From Mucidula mucida (lineage: Eukaryota > Basidiomycota > Agaricomycetes > Agaricales > Physalacriaceae): a stretch of DNA of 64,000 nt. Numbering within the stretch: position 1 is the stretch's first letter; each line of letters begins with the position of its first letter. A program made the translations under genes and the position numbers. The notes under the pieces are model-generated. The model was not told the origin of the DNA. It searched no databases and was given only the letters and a program-made list of their open reading frames with translations. Below, piece by piece: positions 1 to 11,387 of the stretch. The stretch lies in the NCBI GenBank assembly GCA_015501055.1, contig JADNYV010000107.1:58566-122565 (forward strand), given 5' to 3'.

Positions 1-1
1 A

Positions 2-3000
2 ACGGCTAAGAGAAGATGAAGTGTCGAGAGCAGTGGGAATTTTGAGAGCATGGATGCTGGAGCGGAGAGAGAGAGAAGCAACGGAAGAGAAGGTGATGGC
101 GATCAGAGCGTTGACAAAGGAAGCTGCGGTGGAAGTTGTGACGGAGTTAAAAAAGTCGAGGAAGTACATCCGGGGAACAAAGGGGCAGGACATGAAACTC
201 CGAGTAACCATAGAGAGCGTACACACAGGCTCTGAATGGGAAACGAGTGCCCTTCTTGACAGTGGAGCAACGGGTTCTTGCGTCAATAAAGAATTCGTTG
301 AAAGGAACGGACTCCCAATCAAGGAGTTACCGGTCAAGCTTCCTGTCTATAATGCGGATGGAACCCTAAATGAGGGAGGAGCAATTGAAGGTTTTGTGGA
401 GGTCCGGATAAAGATTGGTGATCACGCCGAAAAGATTGAGTTGGCCGTCACCAATCTTGGCAAAACAAGTATCTTTTTGGGGCTAGATTGGCTACAATAT
501 CACAACCCCACGATCAACTGGACGGAATCCACGTTGACTTTTGATCAATGCCCAGACCGCTGCGGCTATCTACCCAAGTATGACTTGCCAGAAGATGAAG
601 GAGAAGATGTAGAAGAAAAGCTGGAGGAGGGAGAGCGGTTGTATTGGATGGACTGGGACAACTATTGCAAAAGCGGTGAAAAGCTGAGATCACAACAGCC
701 TTCATCCGCTGCTGCACCTTACATGGAGGAATTCTCCAATGTATTCAGCAAGGCAGACTTTGACAAGCTACCGGAGCGAAGACCCTGGGATCACGCGATA
801 GAACTCACGCCTGGTTCCAAACCGGTTGACTGCAAGGTCTATTCCCTTAGTCCATCTGAGCAGAAGGCATTAGACGAGTTCTTGGAGGAAAACATACGCA
901 CGGGACGCATACAGCCATAAATCTCACCCATGGCGTCATCATCCTTCTTTGTCAAGAAGAAGGACGGAAGTCTTCGGCCCGTGCAGGATTATTGGAAATT
1001 GAATGACATGACGATTAAAAACCGATACCCCTTACCGTTGATCCAAGAACTTATCGACAAGCTGAAGGGCGCGAAGTGTTTCACAAAGATGGATGTCCGA
1101 TGGGGTTACAATAACATCCGGATCAAAGAAGGTGATGAGTGGAAAGCGGCGTTTAGAACAAACCGAGGCCTGTTCGAGCCATCAGTCATGTTCTTCGGAC
1201 TTACAAATTCGCCGGCGACGTTCCAATTGTTCATGAATCACATTCTGAAGGAGCTAATTGACAGGACATGTTATAGTTTACCTGGACATATACTTATCTT
1301 TACGAACACTTGGAGAACATAGGCATATTGTACAACGAGTATAGAAATATTACGAGTAAATAAGTTGTATTTAAAACCCGAGAAATGTAGTTTTGAGGCA
1401 CATACTGTAGATTACTTGGGAGTTATTGTTGGAGGAGGAGAAGTGAAGATGGATCCGGCAAAAGTGGCCGTAGTGAAGGAATGGAAGGAGCCGACGAAGA
1501 AGAAGGAAGTACAGTCATTCCTGGGCTTCTGCAACTTCTACCGATGTTTCATCCGGGGATTTGCGGGAGTAGCGAAGCCATTGACATTGCTAACCGGGAA
1601 GGGCGATGGGTTTGGGGGAGGAGCAGCATGAGGCGTTTGAGGAGTTGAAACGGAGGATGACGGAAGAACCCGTTCTGATCGTACCACGCGACGACGGCAA
1701 GTTTCGAGTCGAGGCAGACTCCTCGAACTATGCCAACGGGGCTGTTCTATCCCAGTTGTTGAAGGAAATGGAGACCAGTGGCTTTCCGATCTCGCGCGTT
1801 AAATGAAGTTGAACGCAACTACGAGATCTACGACAAAGAAATGATGGCCATCATGGACTCATTGATGACTGGAGGCAGTATCTTTAGGAGCATCGGAGAC
1901 GGTGGAGGTTTTACTGATCATCAGAACCTCCAGTACTTCCGGAAGCCCAGAAGTTGAACCGGAGGCAGGCGGATGGGTCACGGAGTTGGCGGAGTATGAC
2001 ATACAGATGATTCACAAGCCGGGCAAGACGATGGGAAAAGCTGATGCCTTGTCAAGGATGACAGGCCTTGAGAAGGGGGAAAAAGATAACGAAAACATTG
2101 TTTTGCTGAAACCGGAGTTTTTTATATCACAAATTCAAATTTCTTTACATACAGTAGCTACACCGGAGGACGAATTACTTAACAAAATCAAACAAAGAAA
2201 TGGAAACAAGGACAGATACGTACAAAAAGCATTAGAAAACAAAGAAAAAGGATGGGAAGAGAAGGAAAATGGACTTATTATATGGAAAGATTGTATTTAC
2301 ATACCGAAGGACAAGGAATTGTGGGGAAGAGTTATTGGAATGCATCATGATGCACAGCTTGCAGGGCATCCGGGACGGTACAAGACTCTCGAGTTGATCA
2401 CACGCACCTATTGGTGGCCAGGAATCAGCCGAGATGTCCGCAAATACGTGGAAGGATGTCAAAAATGCCAGGCACAAAGTCACATCGCACGAAGCCGGCT
2501 GCATCTCTTCACCCTATTGATGTGCCAAGCGAGCCATGGGAGATAGTAGGGACGGACATGATTGGAGAGCTGCCAGAATCGGGAGGATACAACGCATCAG
2601 CACGTTTGTGGACCATTTCACAAAGCGATTACGTATCATACCGACACACACCACTCTGACGTCAGAAGGCATGGCCCGCATTTACCGTGATCGCATTTTC
2701 CCCATACATGGGATGCCACGACAGATGATACATGATCGCGGTCCACAATACCACTCGCGTTTATGAAGGAGTTGTACCGGTTGTTGGGCATACAGGGAAA
2801 CTTTACAACGGTGTATGATTCACAGGCAAATGGGCAGACAGAACGGCTGAACCAAGAGATAGAACATTTCTTACAGTTATTTGTCAACTACCATCAGAAC
2901 GACTGGCACAAATGGCTACCTTCTGCTGAATTCGTTTACAACGATCGAGTTCACTCGGCAGCCAAAGTCACTCTGTTCTTCGCAGACATGGGCAGACATC

Positions 3001-3560
3001 CCTACAAAGGCACCGCTCCAAAAACGGCATCGAGAAATGAGACTGCGCAGGAGTTTGCCAACGGCATGAGGAAGACATGGGATGAAGTGGGGTCAGCATT
3101 GAAGATGGCAAAAGAGGACATGAAACAGTTTTACGACAGGAAGCAAACAGAGGCAGTAGAGTACAAGGAAGGCCACAAAGTATGGCTGGAAGGGACGAAT
3201 CTCAGTATGGACCGACCAATGAAGAAGCTGATGACAAACGATTCGGGCCGTTCAAAGTGATCAAGAAAGTTGGGACGAGTTCGTACAAGCTCCAGATCCC
3301 TCACACGTGGAAGAGCATCCATCCCGTGTTCAATGAGGCCCTGTTGACACCTTATCACGAGCCCCAATTCCCGACGCAACCCCGAGACACGTGTCCACCA
3401 ATACAAGGTTCACTGGAAGGGTTATGGCACACACGAGCAGACATGGGAACTGGCATGCAATCTCAAAAATGCCGACGAAGCCATCAGCGATTTCCACCAA
3501 CAATATCCGAACAAGCCGAAGCCACCCGCGCTTGCTCACATTGAAGTTCCCATGTCGCAA
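2..3560 (+). pseudogene. Pol polyprotein relic of Chromo-1
   Basis: The protease motif LLDSGATGS lies near 255-285 and the RT motif [14 protein letters not shown] near 950-990. The RNase H segment is EADSSNYANGAVLSQ near 1710-1760. The integrase has an HH-CC region near 2345-2470 and DSQANGQTERLN near 2818-2850. The frame is broken many times by single-base losses compared with Chromo-2, for example near 1275, 1600, 1760, 1860, 2475 and 2760. The stop at 917-919 replaces a Ser codon. The RT catalytic box is destroyed where Chromo-2 still reads YLDN. It cannot encode a working polyprotein. Chromo-1 keeps the Arg and Trp codons that are TGA in Chromo-2, so it serves as reference for those mutations. 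Confidence 0.9.
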
Positions 3561-3674
3561 TTTCCATCACATCTATTCCGACCCATGCCACCGCCCAATA
3601 CCGAACCCCGCAACGTCACGCTACCCTCTGCAGCCCTTATGGAGCGACTCTGGCGCAGAATGGAACTTGCGCCT

Positions 3675-3688
3675 AAAGGAGGGGGTGA
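3675..3688 (+). other. Polypurine tract of Chromo-1
   Basis: The purine-rich run AAAGGAGGGGGTGA directly precedes the LTR start TGTTATG. It is the expected primer site for plus-strand synthesis and matches the tract at 25164-25176 in Chromo-2. Confidence 0.75.
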
Positions 3689-4216
3689 TGTTATGAATTG
3701 CCATATTTTCACATTTTCACATCTTATCATATCTTATCGGGGGCCTTGTCTTATCAACCAACGGACCGTTTCATCATCTGTTTCGTCACCGATCATACCC
3801 CTTTTATTACCAAAGCCGTACTCATGTCGGACACATGTCCAACACATGGATGACATCATACATGCCGATACCTCATGGACTCCCTATTGTATACACACCG
3901 CCACACTCGTAGTACACATGGTTGTTTCAGTATTATTACTTACATGCACTTACCACCTGTATTTAATGGTTTCACGGACTAGTAGCATACAACACTGGGT
4001 CAAGGGCGTGGAGCATCCCTAAGTGGAAACACGTATGGACAAGGAGTCTCAAACACAGACTTACTAGTATATAAGCAGTAGTGTAGTATCATTGTACTTT
4101 AGTTCCGATCTTGTTTATACACCTGGCCTAGCCTAGTCTTACGAATGCGAACGCTTTCTTCCTTAGTTCTTGCTGTGGTACCTGGTTGGGTCTCGTGGCT
4201 TAGTCAGTCGCTAACA
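3689..4216 (+). repeat. 3' LTR of Chromo-1 (528 bp)
   Basis: It starts TGTTATGAATTGCC and ends GTCGCTAACA, so it has TG...CA ends. It aligns along its length with the 529-bp LTR at 19266-19794, including a TATATAAG box and a TAGTTCCGATCTT motif about 30 bp downstream of it. Confidence 0.93.
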
Positions 4217-4573
4217 CTATGGAGCCCAAGAGCTCGTCACAAGTTCACAATTGCCCAGCCAACGTCCCTCTGGTGTGAGGTAAGCCAAGTTTCCTGGGAA
4301 TGGGGGTTGACCCGTAAACAGCGCCCACTGAAGTGCAACTGCCAAAAGTTTGTTCTGTAAGAGCGGCTACTTCCAGCACCCAAGGCAGTTATCTCTAACT
4401 GTTAGTCAGCGCTACTGCAACCAATACACACATATGCGGACGTGCGCTGGTATTAGGAATCTGTTGATCTGTAAACAGGAAAGGGGATGGGGGACTGTGC
4501 GATAATCAAACAGCGAAGTGCTGATCAACGATCAGGGATGTGTGGTAGGTGGTTGAAGGTAGTTCCAATCTTC
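4217..4573 (-). mobile_element. Inverted 5' leader of Chromo-3
   Basis: Read on the minus strand, this corresponds to the untranslated leader after the 5' LTR of Chromo-2 (about 19795-20157), including the LTR-adjacent primer-binding motif (variant AAGATTGGAACT at 4561-4572). The leader ends abruptly at the Chromo-1 LTR. This is best explained by Chromo-1 having landed inside Chromo-3; the rest of Chromo-3 would lie left of the window. Confidence 0.8.
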
Positions 4574-4625
4574 TGTTAGCGACTGACTATAGCCACATGA
4601 CTAAACCAGGTACCACAGCAAGAAC

Positions 4626-5393
4626 TAGAGACCTCAACAAGTAATTCTCGGATCAGACCCGCAATTCGAAAGCCGAGTACTCAAGGCTGAAAGGGCATAC
4701 TCGTGATCCGGAACTTACTCAATCTGTGCTGACTCGCGGGTCAAACGAGTCGAGTACTTGCAAGTTTGGCGAGTACTCGAAGACGATCTGGATCAGTAAC
4801 GAGTCGCAAATACTCGCAGATCAAGCTATTGTATTAAAACTGTACATAAACGACCACTTTGTAATAACTACTCATCAGATTTACCTTTCCGTGCAGCTTT
4901 TTTGTTGAAAATCCGAATTACTTGCTCAATAGGCATAAGGCCTGACTTCTGCCAATCCTTCAACACAACACAGGTGCAAACAGACTCATCCGAAAGGTTG
5001 CAACAATGTTTGGTGACTGTTAAGCCGGCCACCAAAAACATCCGTGATCATCAGTAGAAGAAGATGGAATAAAGAAGCGAAGCATACCCGGCATGCTCAA
5101 AAAGTCCAGCACCATCAGCGCCAAGGCTCCTTGCATCGTCATTGTGGTCTTACCCTTGTCATCAGGTACATCCAATAGAGCCGCCCAATAGCGGACTGGA
5201 TCGACACAAGTTCTGAGTGCAAGTAAGTGCAAGTACTCGTAACAAGTACTCACCGCTCAGAAGCCCTACTTGCGATCCATTTATGACCCGACTCGCTATT
5301 GATCCGCGGATCAAACAAGTCGAGTAGCCGAGATTCCTGGCCGGATCAAGTACTCAAGTTTCTGCGTGACCCGGAAACTCGTTGAGGTCTCTA
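4626..5393. mobile_element. Non-autonomous hAT-family DNA transposon (768 bp)
   Basis: The termini are inverted repeats: TAGAGACCTCAAC at the left and its complement with one late mismatch at the right. Flanking 8-bp copies read GCAAGAAC (4618-4625) and GCAAGCAC (5394-5401), one mismatch. The uninterrupted target, GCAAGAAC followed by TAAGGA, can be read in the Chromo-1 LTR. An 8-bp duplication plus a TAGAG terminus is typical of hAT. Both subterminal zones carry many CGAGTA/TACTCG hexamers, plausible transposase-binding repeats. Only the C-terminal end of a transposase remains inside. Confidence 0.85.
4868..5253 (-). pseudogene. hAT transposase C-terminal remnant
   Basis: Minus-strand reading gives DPVRYWAALLDVPDD, then ALMVLDFLSMP, then in another frame TVTKHCCNLSDESVCTC and a tail ending at a stop at 4868-4870. 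This order matches the hAT C-terminal dimerisation region of fungal transposases (MALDFLS... followed by LTVSK..HNLSDESV). The expected segment around SxDVERAFS is missing or out of frame near 5040-5090. The DDE core is absent, so the element depends on a transposase elsewhere. Confidence 0.7.
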
Positions 5394-5880
5394 GCAAGCA
5401 CTAAAGGAGAAAGTGTTTGTGTTTGTAAGACTAGGCTAGGCCAGGTGTATAAACAAGATCGGAACTAAAGTACAATGATGCTATGCTACTGCTTATATAC
5501 TAGTAAGTCTATGTTTGGAACTCCTTGTCCATATATGTTTCCGCTAGGGTTAACTCCACGCCCTTGACCCAGTGCTGTATGCTACTAGTCCGTGAAACCA
5601 TTAAATATGAGTGGTAACTGCATGTAAGTAATAATACTGAAACAACCATGTGTGCTACGAGTGTCAGTGGTGTGTATACAATAGGAAGTCCATGAGGTAT
5701 CAGCATGTATGATGTCATCCATGTGTTGGTTGTGTGTCCAACATGAGTACGGCTTTGGTAATGAAAAGGAGTATGATTGGTGACGAAAAAGATGATGAAA
5801 CAGTCCGTTGGTTGATAAGACAAACCCCCCAATAAGATATGATAAGATGTGAAAATGTGAAAATATGGCAATTCATAACA

Positions 5881-7160
5881 GGCAGTGGTGTCACCGGCTT
5901 TACTGTAGGTCTTCGTCAATGTCTTTTGCCTCCAATAACCTAATAATCCCATCAGACCGCCTGGGCACTTTTAGACGCCGGCTACGATGTAACCATCATT
6001 GCGGAACAATGGGCCGACCCCAAGAACTGCATCACTTCGCAAATTGCTGGCGCTTTGTGGGAATTCCCACCAGCAGTTTGTGGAAAACACACCGATGTGA
6101 CTGGCTTTTCCGATACATTGGTTGCATTCTTACCTTTTGTTACAGGTCATCTCTCTTCACAATTCTAAGCGATGGTGCATGACTGCATACCGCGTCTTTG
6201 ACAAGCTGCAAGAGATCATGCCCAAAGCGATTACCTTGACCATGGTGTCCAGATGCGCATCGCCAACTTCTTCTTCGACCAAACAATGGAGAACATGCCT
6301 GACCGGGAACAACTCAACAAGTATGAAGAGATCGTTGCTCAGAGCAATGTAAGTATCCAACATTTCGTAGACGACGGTGACTCTCACTCTTCTCATAGAT
6401 CAAAGGAGTCCGACGTGATGCCAACATTGTACATGAACACAAAGTCAATCAAAAGGCTGGCGTTGTCAACGCTTACCAGCACCTCGCACCAGTCATTGAT
6501 ACCGACGCTTACATGCATTGGCTGCAATTTGTGCTGCCTGTAAAGGCGCAGTTATGGAGACGCGCCGCATCAACGGTGATCTACTTGACCAAGAGGAAAC
6601 ATTGCTTGCGGCGTACGGCGCTGCCGCGATCGTTAATGCTACTGGCTTGGCCGTTGCTGGAGATGCATCCATCTACCCACTTTGAGGCGCTCTTATCCGA
6701 GTTGTCAATGATAGCAGCAAGTTTCCCAAAGTCACCGAGGCGCTTGCTGTCACGCACAATGACAAGACGAAGACATCATATTCATTGTCCCCCGCAATGA
6801 CGCTCATCCTTGGTGGCAAGTCAGATCTACATACATATTTCCTTGGGCATGTCCCAAACACATAAATACAAACTCGACCTCACACTGAACAGCCCCAAAA
6901 TCATATGCATGCAACAACAAGTTTGTACCTGGCCTTGAGCATGCCGAGTATGACCCCGACACACCTTTGAGGTAAGGGCTCCGCCCATTCCGCGCGTTGG
7001 GTGTGCACTACGTCTACGGTCAGACGGGTCAATGAGCCGCATCATGCCAGACAAGGTGGTGCCGGTTTCTCCCTTATGCATTGGAGTTGATTCAGGAGCT
7101 AGAGGATGATCTTCCTGCTACAAACATGTCGCTCAGAATGTGTAGAGTAGTGGCCCAGTT
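5881..7160 (+). pseudogene. DAO-A: D-amino-acid-oxidase-like pseudogene, 5' truncated
   Basis: Homologous to DAO-D from the glycine loop onwards: SGVTGFT, an intron, the segment around GALWEFPPAVCGKHTD, then VISLHNSKRW. Exon 1 upstream of the loop is missing because the Chromo-3 LTR sits at 5880/5881. Several one-base losses break the frame, for example at CATGCCCAAAGCG near 6220 and after GGTGGCAAG near 6820. An 11-bp loss near 6910 (GCATGCAACAAC, where DAO-D has an extra GCCAGCGCTGC) is shared with DAO-F, so the gene was already broken when the arms duplicated. Confidence 0.88.
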
Positions 7161-7588
7161 CTAAAATTCAACGAACTAAATTATTTCTATTTATTCCATC
7201 TCGCTGTTAGATTTCCTTGCATGGGCCACGGGCATAAGAGGGCATACTAAGGACTCGGTGTTAGTAGCTCCAGTGGTGTTTTGCTGAGGCACGTTGATTC
7301 ATGGAACTTGAGCCTACACGCCGCTGATAGCAGAATGTCAGGTACTTACTGTCTCACTCGCAACAGAAAAGAGCTGAAGCCATTCATGACATTTGATAAG
7401 CATGATATGATGTTGGGCGAAGCAGCATTTGGTCAAGGATATATTGGGTGCGTGTGTTTGTTTGCCGTTTGTCTAAATCGTCAGTTCTTGTGTCACGGGA
7501 GCGCACTTGGGTTTTTTGGCTGGATGAATTTGACATAATGGGTACATACTAGTAAGCGCTACGATTCAAGGCTAGGTTTACCCCTATA
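7161..7588. other. Duplicated 3' flank of DAO-A, no gene seen
   Basis: AT-rich non-coding DNA that matches the reverse complement of 60824-61240. Open frames in it are not conserved between the two copies. Confidence 0.6.
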
Positions 7589-9251
7589 CAGTCATGTACC
7601 CATCAACGGGACAGCCAATTAAAGATTGTGCCCGGAACGTATCATACAATGTTTGGAACGGGGATGGGTTGATTAGTATATAGACTACAGTTACTCTACT
7701 TGATTCTACGAAGAATTATTTGCATTCCAACATCTATTGAAGCTGGTAAGAAATAAAGTACTGAAATCAGCCTTATCGGGAAGGGACCACTCAACAGGAC
7801 AGTGTAACATCACACTGATATGCCTTATGCGGGTGCGCGGCAACATCGGATCTACTCTGATCCATCAGAATTGAGCTCGGGTCCTTCTTCATCTTGATCA
7901 TCTTCCATCTTGTCGTCGTCGTTGTTCTCACCGCCATCTGGAGTCGACATACTGCCAGATGCAGCCGCTGCCTCAGCCCGCCTTTTGGGCCTTAGCTGCC
8001 CTTTCTCCAAGTTACCCAACTTCGGCTTATTCCATTGTGACCGCTTCTTCTCCTTTTTAGCCCGCTCAGACTCCGTCTTCCACGCTGTCAGAGCAACCTT
8101 GTGGCGAGCACGCTGCTCATTGTTGCATTCCACATGTGCTGCATCTTCCTTCTTCCAGTCAGCCAGCTCCGTCGCGTACTTCACTCCATCTTGAGCATGG
8201 ATTTCCTTCTCCTGCTCCTTAGCCTGCCGTTCATTATGGTGGTTCTTGGCAGCTACCATAAAGGCGTCACCAGTAAAAAGCTTGGGTAGTCCATCTGCGT
8301 TGAGACGCCCCGAGCCCTTTGCTTTCTTCTTCTTCCGTTCCTCGTCCTTCTGGAGCTGGGTCTGACTTTGGCCAACATAGGTATTGCCATGACCATTCCC
8401 GTCTGAACCTTTACTAACCGTTGCTTAAGGACACGTTCGTTCTCTTGCGAGTCAACAAGGGCATCATGCAAATCACGCTCATGCCAGGTTCTCGGCTCCA
8501 TATCAAGGACCTCTGCAAACCGGTGCTTCATTCGAGGTGGTGAGATCGGAAAGGGATCGCAATGGGGAGGTGTCATGTCTGAGGTGATGTAGTCAGCTGT
8601 AAGGAATGCATATGTCGACGAGGATGACATTGGGTAAGGGTGGCAAGCAGATTTTGTCGTTGTATTTTCTTTGTCTGCCTGCTCTGCTCCATAGGCTTTG
8701 ATAGCCTGGAGCATCCATTTCTCCTTGGTAGTAGCATAGTTCTGGTTTTTTCGTGAGTCGGATTGAGCACGGCAACCATGGTAGCTTCACAGCAACGTCG
8801 CGATGAGGAAGATGCTAATTAGCAACAGACCGCGACCGCGCGCGCGTCATAGGTCCGTCGCGCTGTCTCCTCTGGGTCGTTCTCCTTTGGGTCAGTGTGA
8901 CATGTTTTTGCAGATGGCTTTTAGATATGTTCGATAACCATTCCTTGCTACTCAAATGATCTCATGTAGGGTTCAGTTGATGAAGCTATAGCATACCCTG
9001 GAAATGATAGCTTTTTTTGACAAAACCGATGCTCGCAAGGAGTCAGGATTCCCCATCTGTCAAAATCTCACTCATTTTCATAGAGTACATAGCTCGTGTT
9101 CGTTGCGACTGCCTCGGAGTACAAGTAATATAATACTATATACCATTCATTGTTAGATGTTCAGAACTCCGAGGCCAATTTGAGCCTGTAGCGTGGTTCC
9201 GAGCCGTTTGTCCCGTTGACGGGGCTTGTCCCGTTGAGTGGTACATGACTG
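7589..9251 (-). mobile_element. pogo-like (Tc1/mariner superfamily) element, 1663 bp
   Basis: Inverted termini begin CAGTCATGTACC and continue into imperfect TCAACGGGACA. They are flanked by TA on both sides (7587-7588 and 9252-9253). The opposite arm has the unoccupied site with one TA at 60822-60823, which defines the insertion to the base. It encodes the C-terminal part of a transposase on the minus strand and no DDE core, so it is non-autonomous. Because one arm lacks it, it inserted after the inverted duplication or was excised precisely from the right copy. Confidence 0.87.
7852..8714 (-). pseudogene. pogo-type transposase C-terminal region
   Basis: The first open segment (8714 to about 8390) includes SPPRMKHRFAEVLDMEPRTW and a coiled-coil-like stretch ENERVLKQRLVKVQ. 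After a frame change near 8390 the reading continues QTQLQKDEERKKKKAKGSG, then GDAFMVAAKN, then a charged helix and KRSQWNKPKLGNLEKGQLRP with an acidic tail ending at 7852. The K/E-rich helix followed by W-x-KP-x-LG and a basic then acidic tail is what I know from C-termini of basidiomycete DDE1/pogo transposases. The N-terminal helix-turn-helix and catalytic domain are absent. Confidence 0.65.
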
Positions 9252-9390
9252 TACCTCTATCTCATTTATATAACTTTACTCGCTTTCAAATTCCTTCATG
9301 TTCAACCCAGCCAAATCCATGTCAGCTACATAAATACAGATTGAAGAAATTATAAGTGTATTGATACAACAGAGCTCTTGGCTACAAATT

Positions 9391-10800
9391 CTACTCCTCA
9401 GCAACCACAACCACACTCTTCGCCACATTCTCTCCCATCTGAATCTTCCTAAGCGCCTCGCCCGCATGCTCCAGCCCGACCGTAATCTCCTCCCTATACT
9501 TGAACTCCCCGCTCGCAAGCTTTGCTGGGATAACACGATAAAACTCTTCTTGCCACTTGGGCATGAGGTCTCGAACGAGGAATCCGTTGATGGTGAGGCT
9601 CCTTGCGAAGAGCTGCCAGATGTTCTGATAAAGTAAAGTGGGCTAGTGGTCAAAGAAATCAGACAGAGTAGCATACCTTGAAATGCTGCCCCCGCGGATC
9701 GTTATAAGCCGATATCGCCCCACAGGCGATGATACGCCCGTGGTCCTTCATTGACTCGATAGCAGCATCAAGGATCGCGCCGCCTACGTTGTCCCAGTAC
9801 CTATCATCATCATCAAAAAAAGTGAAAGGATGAAATGCATGCATACAGACACATCAAGTGGGCCCTCCCTCTTCAACACCGAAAGTGTATCCTCCGTCTT
9901 ATAATTAAACACCACATCCGCGCCGAGCTCTTTCATAAACGCCACCTTTTCGTCTGTGCCCGCGGACGCTATTACTTTGAGGCCGTCCATTTTCGCGAGC
10001 TGTATGACGATGCTGCGGGCGGGGGAACTGAGCACAAATAAGGAGTGGGAGTAGGAAGCTTACGATCCAACGGCCCCAGCCCCAGTGCTCACAAAGATGG
10101 TATCGCCCTTCTTCGCGTGCGCGTATTCCTTGTAGCCAAAGTACGCCGTCTCGCCGGGCATCCCTGCTACGCCGACGTAGACTGACCACGGGAGGGTCGG
10201 AGCATCGCTCTTGGCGATGACGCGCATGTCGACGCGCGAGGGGTCGCTAACGACGCTGTATTCTTGGAAGTCTGAAAAAACGGAAGTTGCTCAGGTCCCG
10301 CTGTGATGGATGGATGGATGGGTGGACGCACTGAATATGCCCGTGATGTGGTCGCCAACTTTGATATCCGCGTTTTCGGAGCGCACGACGCGTGCAACGC
10401 CATAGTTGTACAGGCTACCATTGGTTAGTTGGATAGGGGCGCATGCGTCAAGGACTCACGGCTCGCCGATGAGGAATGCGGGCTAGCGATTAGGCGTAAG
10501 CAACTCACGGATATCAAGAAACCAAAAAAAAAAACAGACGCACAAGGTAGGACTTCACGCTGGCGTCGCGCATATTCCCGCGGAGGTACGGGTCGATGGA
10601 CAAGACGAGCGTCTTGATCAGGATACCGCCGTTCAGCGGCACGGTATCAAGATCGATGGTCTGGCTCGTGTCGTAGACCGTCGTGCGCCCGGGGATTGGA
10701 TACCCTGTATCATAGATATAAGATGCTGTTGGAGGAGATTAAAGCGCCTACCCGTAGGGATTTCGTTAAAGGTCATGACCGCGTTCCGAATGGGTGCCAT
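9391..10800 (-). CDS. MDR-1: medium-chain dehydrogenase/reductase, PTGR/alkenal-reductase type
   Basis: Exons on the minus strand: 10752-10800, 10544-10704, 10460-10482, 10332-10414, 10064-10271, 9851-10027, 9677-9800, 9391-9624. The joined length is 1059 nt, giving 352 aa with all phases consistent. It opens [18 protein letters not shown] GroES-like segment [13 protein letters not shown] is followed by [14 protein letters not shown], the Rossmann turn [25 protein letters not shown] and [14 protein letters not shown]. No zinc ligands of classical ADHs are visible, so it fits the zinc-free NADPH-dependent enone/alkenal reductases, which reduce activated C=C bonds. Exon 3 is only 23 bp. This is the only intact MDR of three in the window. 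Exact substrate is unknown. Confidence 0.88.
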
Positions 10801-10832
10801 TGGGTGTTCACGTTGTATGGAGGAGCGGGCTG

Positions 10833-10839
10833 TTTTATA
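10833..10839 (-). promoter_or_regulatory. TATA box of MDR-1
   Basis: On the minus strand GATATAAAA lies about 35-40 bp upstream of the ATG at 10800. The same box is kept at 59234-59240 in the inverted copy. Confidence 0.6.
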
Positions 10840-11387
10840 TCGGTGTGCGTGAGTAAGGATTAAGGATTTAGCGCTTAGCAATCGAGTGTGTGTGTGTGGA
10901 GTCTGGACGTGAGTCAATGATTAGGCGTGTGCTAGCAATCTCGGCCGAAGCCCGAGGCGCGACAGCTCGCGACAGGTCATTTGTTGGCAGGCGCGTGCGT
11001 CCTTGAAGTGCGTGCGCCCGCATTGGAATTTGGGGGGCGGCTGCAATAGGTACGCGAAAAGCAAAGACTCTTTCAGTTACGAGAGTCGAATGGTCACAGG
11101 GGACTAATATAAGCAAGTATAGGAAGAATGTCGTAGTGGTCGTGGGAAGGAAGGAGCACAATGCTGACAGAGATATGACTTGCCGCACCCGCTGACCGCG
11201 AAGGTTTTTTCCCACACCTGCCGAGCACACTTCGTTGGTTTTCTACTCTGTACAAGTCGATATCCACAATCTCGACCTCAAATGGCATAGAACGTTGATA
11301 AAAGTGATGTGTCAAGCAAGACACCGTAATGCTTCTGCCATATGTACATGTCCGAGTCTCATCGTCGGTTCCCAGTGGACATCAATC

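Larger units (their letters stand above)
1..4216 (+). mobile_element. Ty3/gypsy chromovirus copy Chromo-1, 5' truncated by window edge
   Basis: The pol region (protease, RT, RNase H, integrase) is followed by a purine tract and a 528-bp 3' LTR. It is collinear with the better preserved Chromo-2 at 19266-25953 and starts inside pol at the point matching about 21480 there. The gag and 5' LTR lie outside the window. Immediately after its LTR the sequence switches to the reverse complement of the same family's 5' leader. This suggests Chromo-1 inserted into an older inverted copy (Chromo-3). Confidence 0.93.
4574..5880 (-). repeat. 5' LTR of Chromo-3, split by a hAT element
   Basis: On the minus strand it begins TGTTATGAATTGCC at 5880 and ends GCTAACA at 4574. 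Removing the 768-bp insertion and its 8-bp duplication leaves about 531 bp, the family length. The LTR start truncates DAO-A inside its FAD-binding glycine loop. Confidence 0.9.

Noticed and set aside
7281..7538. 85-codon frame after DAO-A
   Set aside because: Not preserved in the inverted copy at 60880-61140, which is broken by indels.
10305..10325. GGAT tetranucleotide run in MDR intron 4 (also 59757-59780)
   Set aside because: Simple microsatellite inside an intron; no sign of function.
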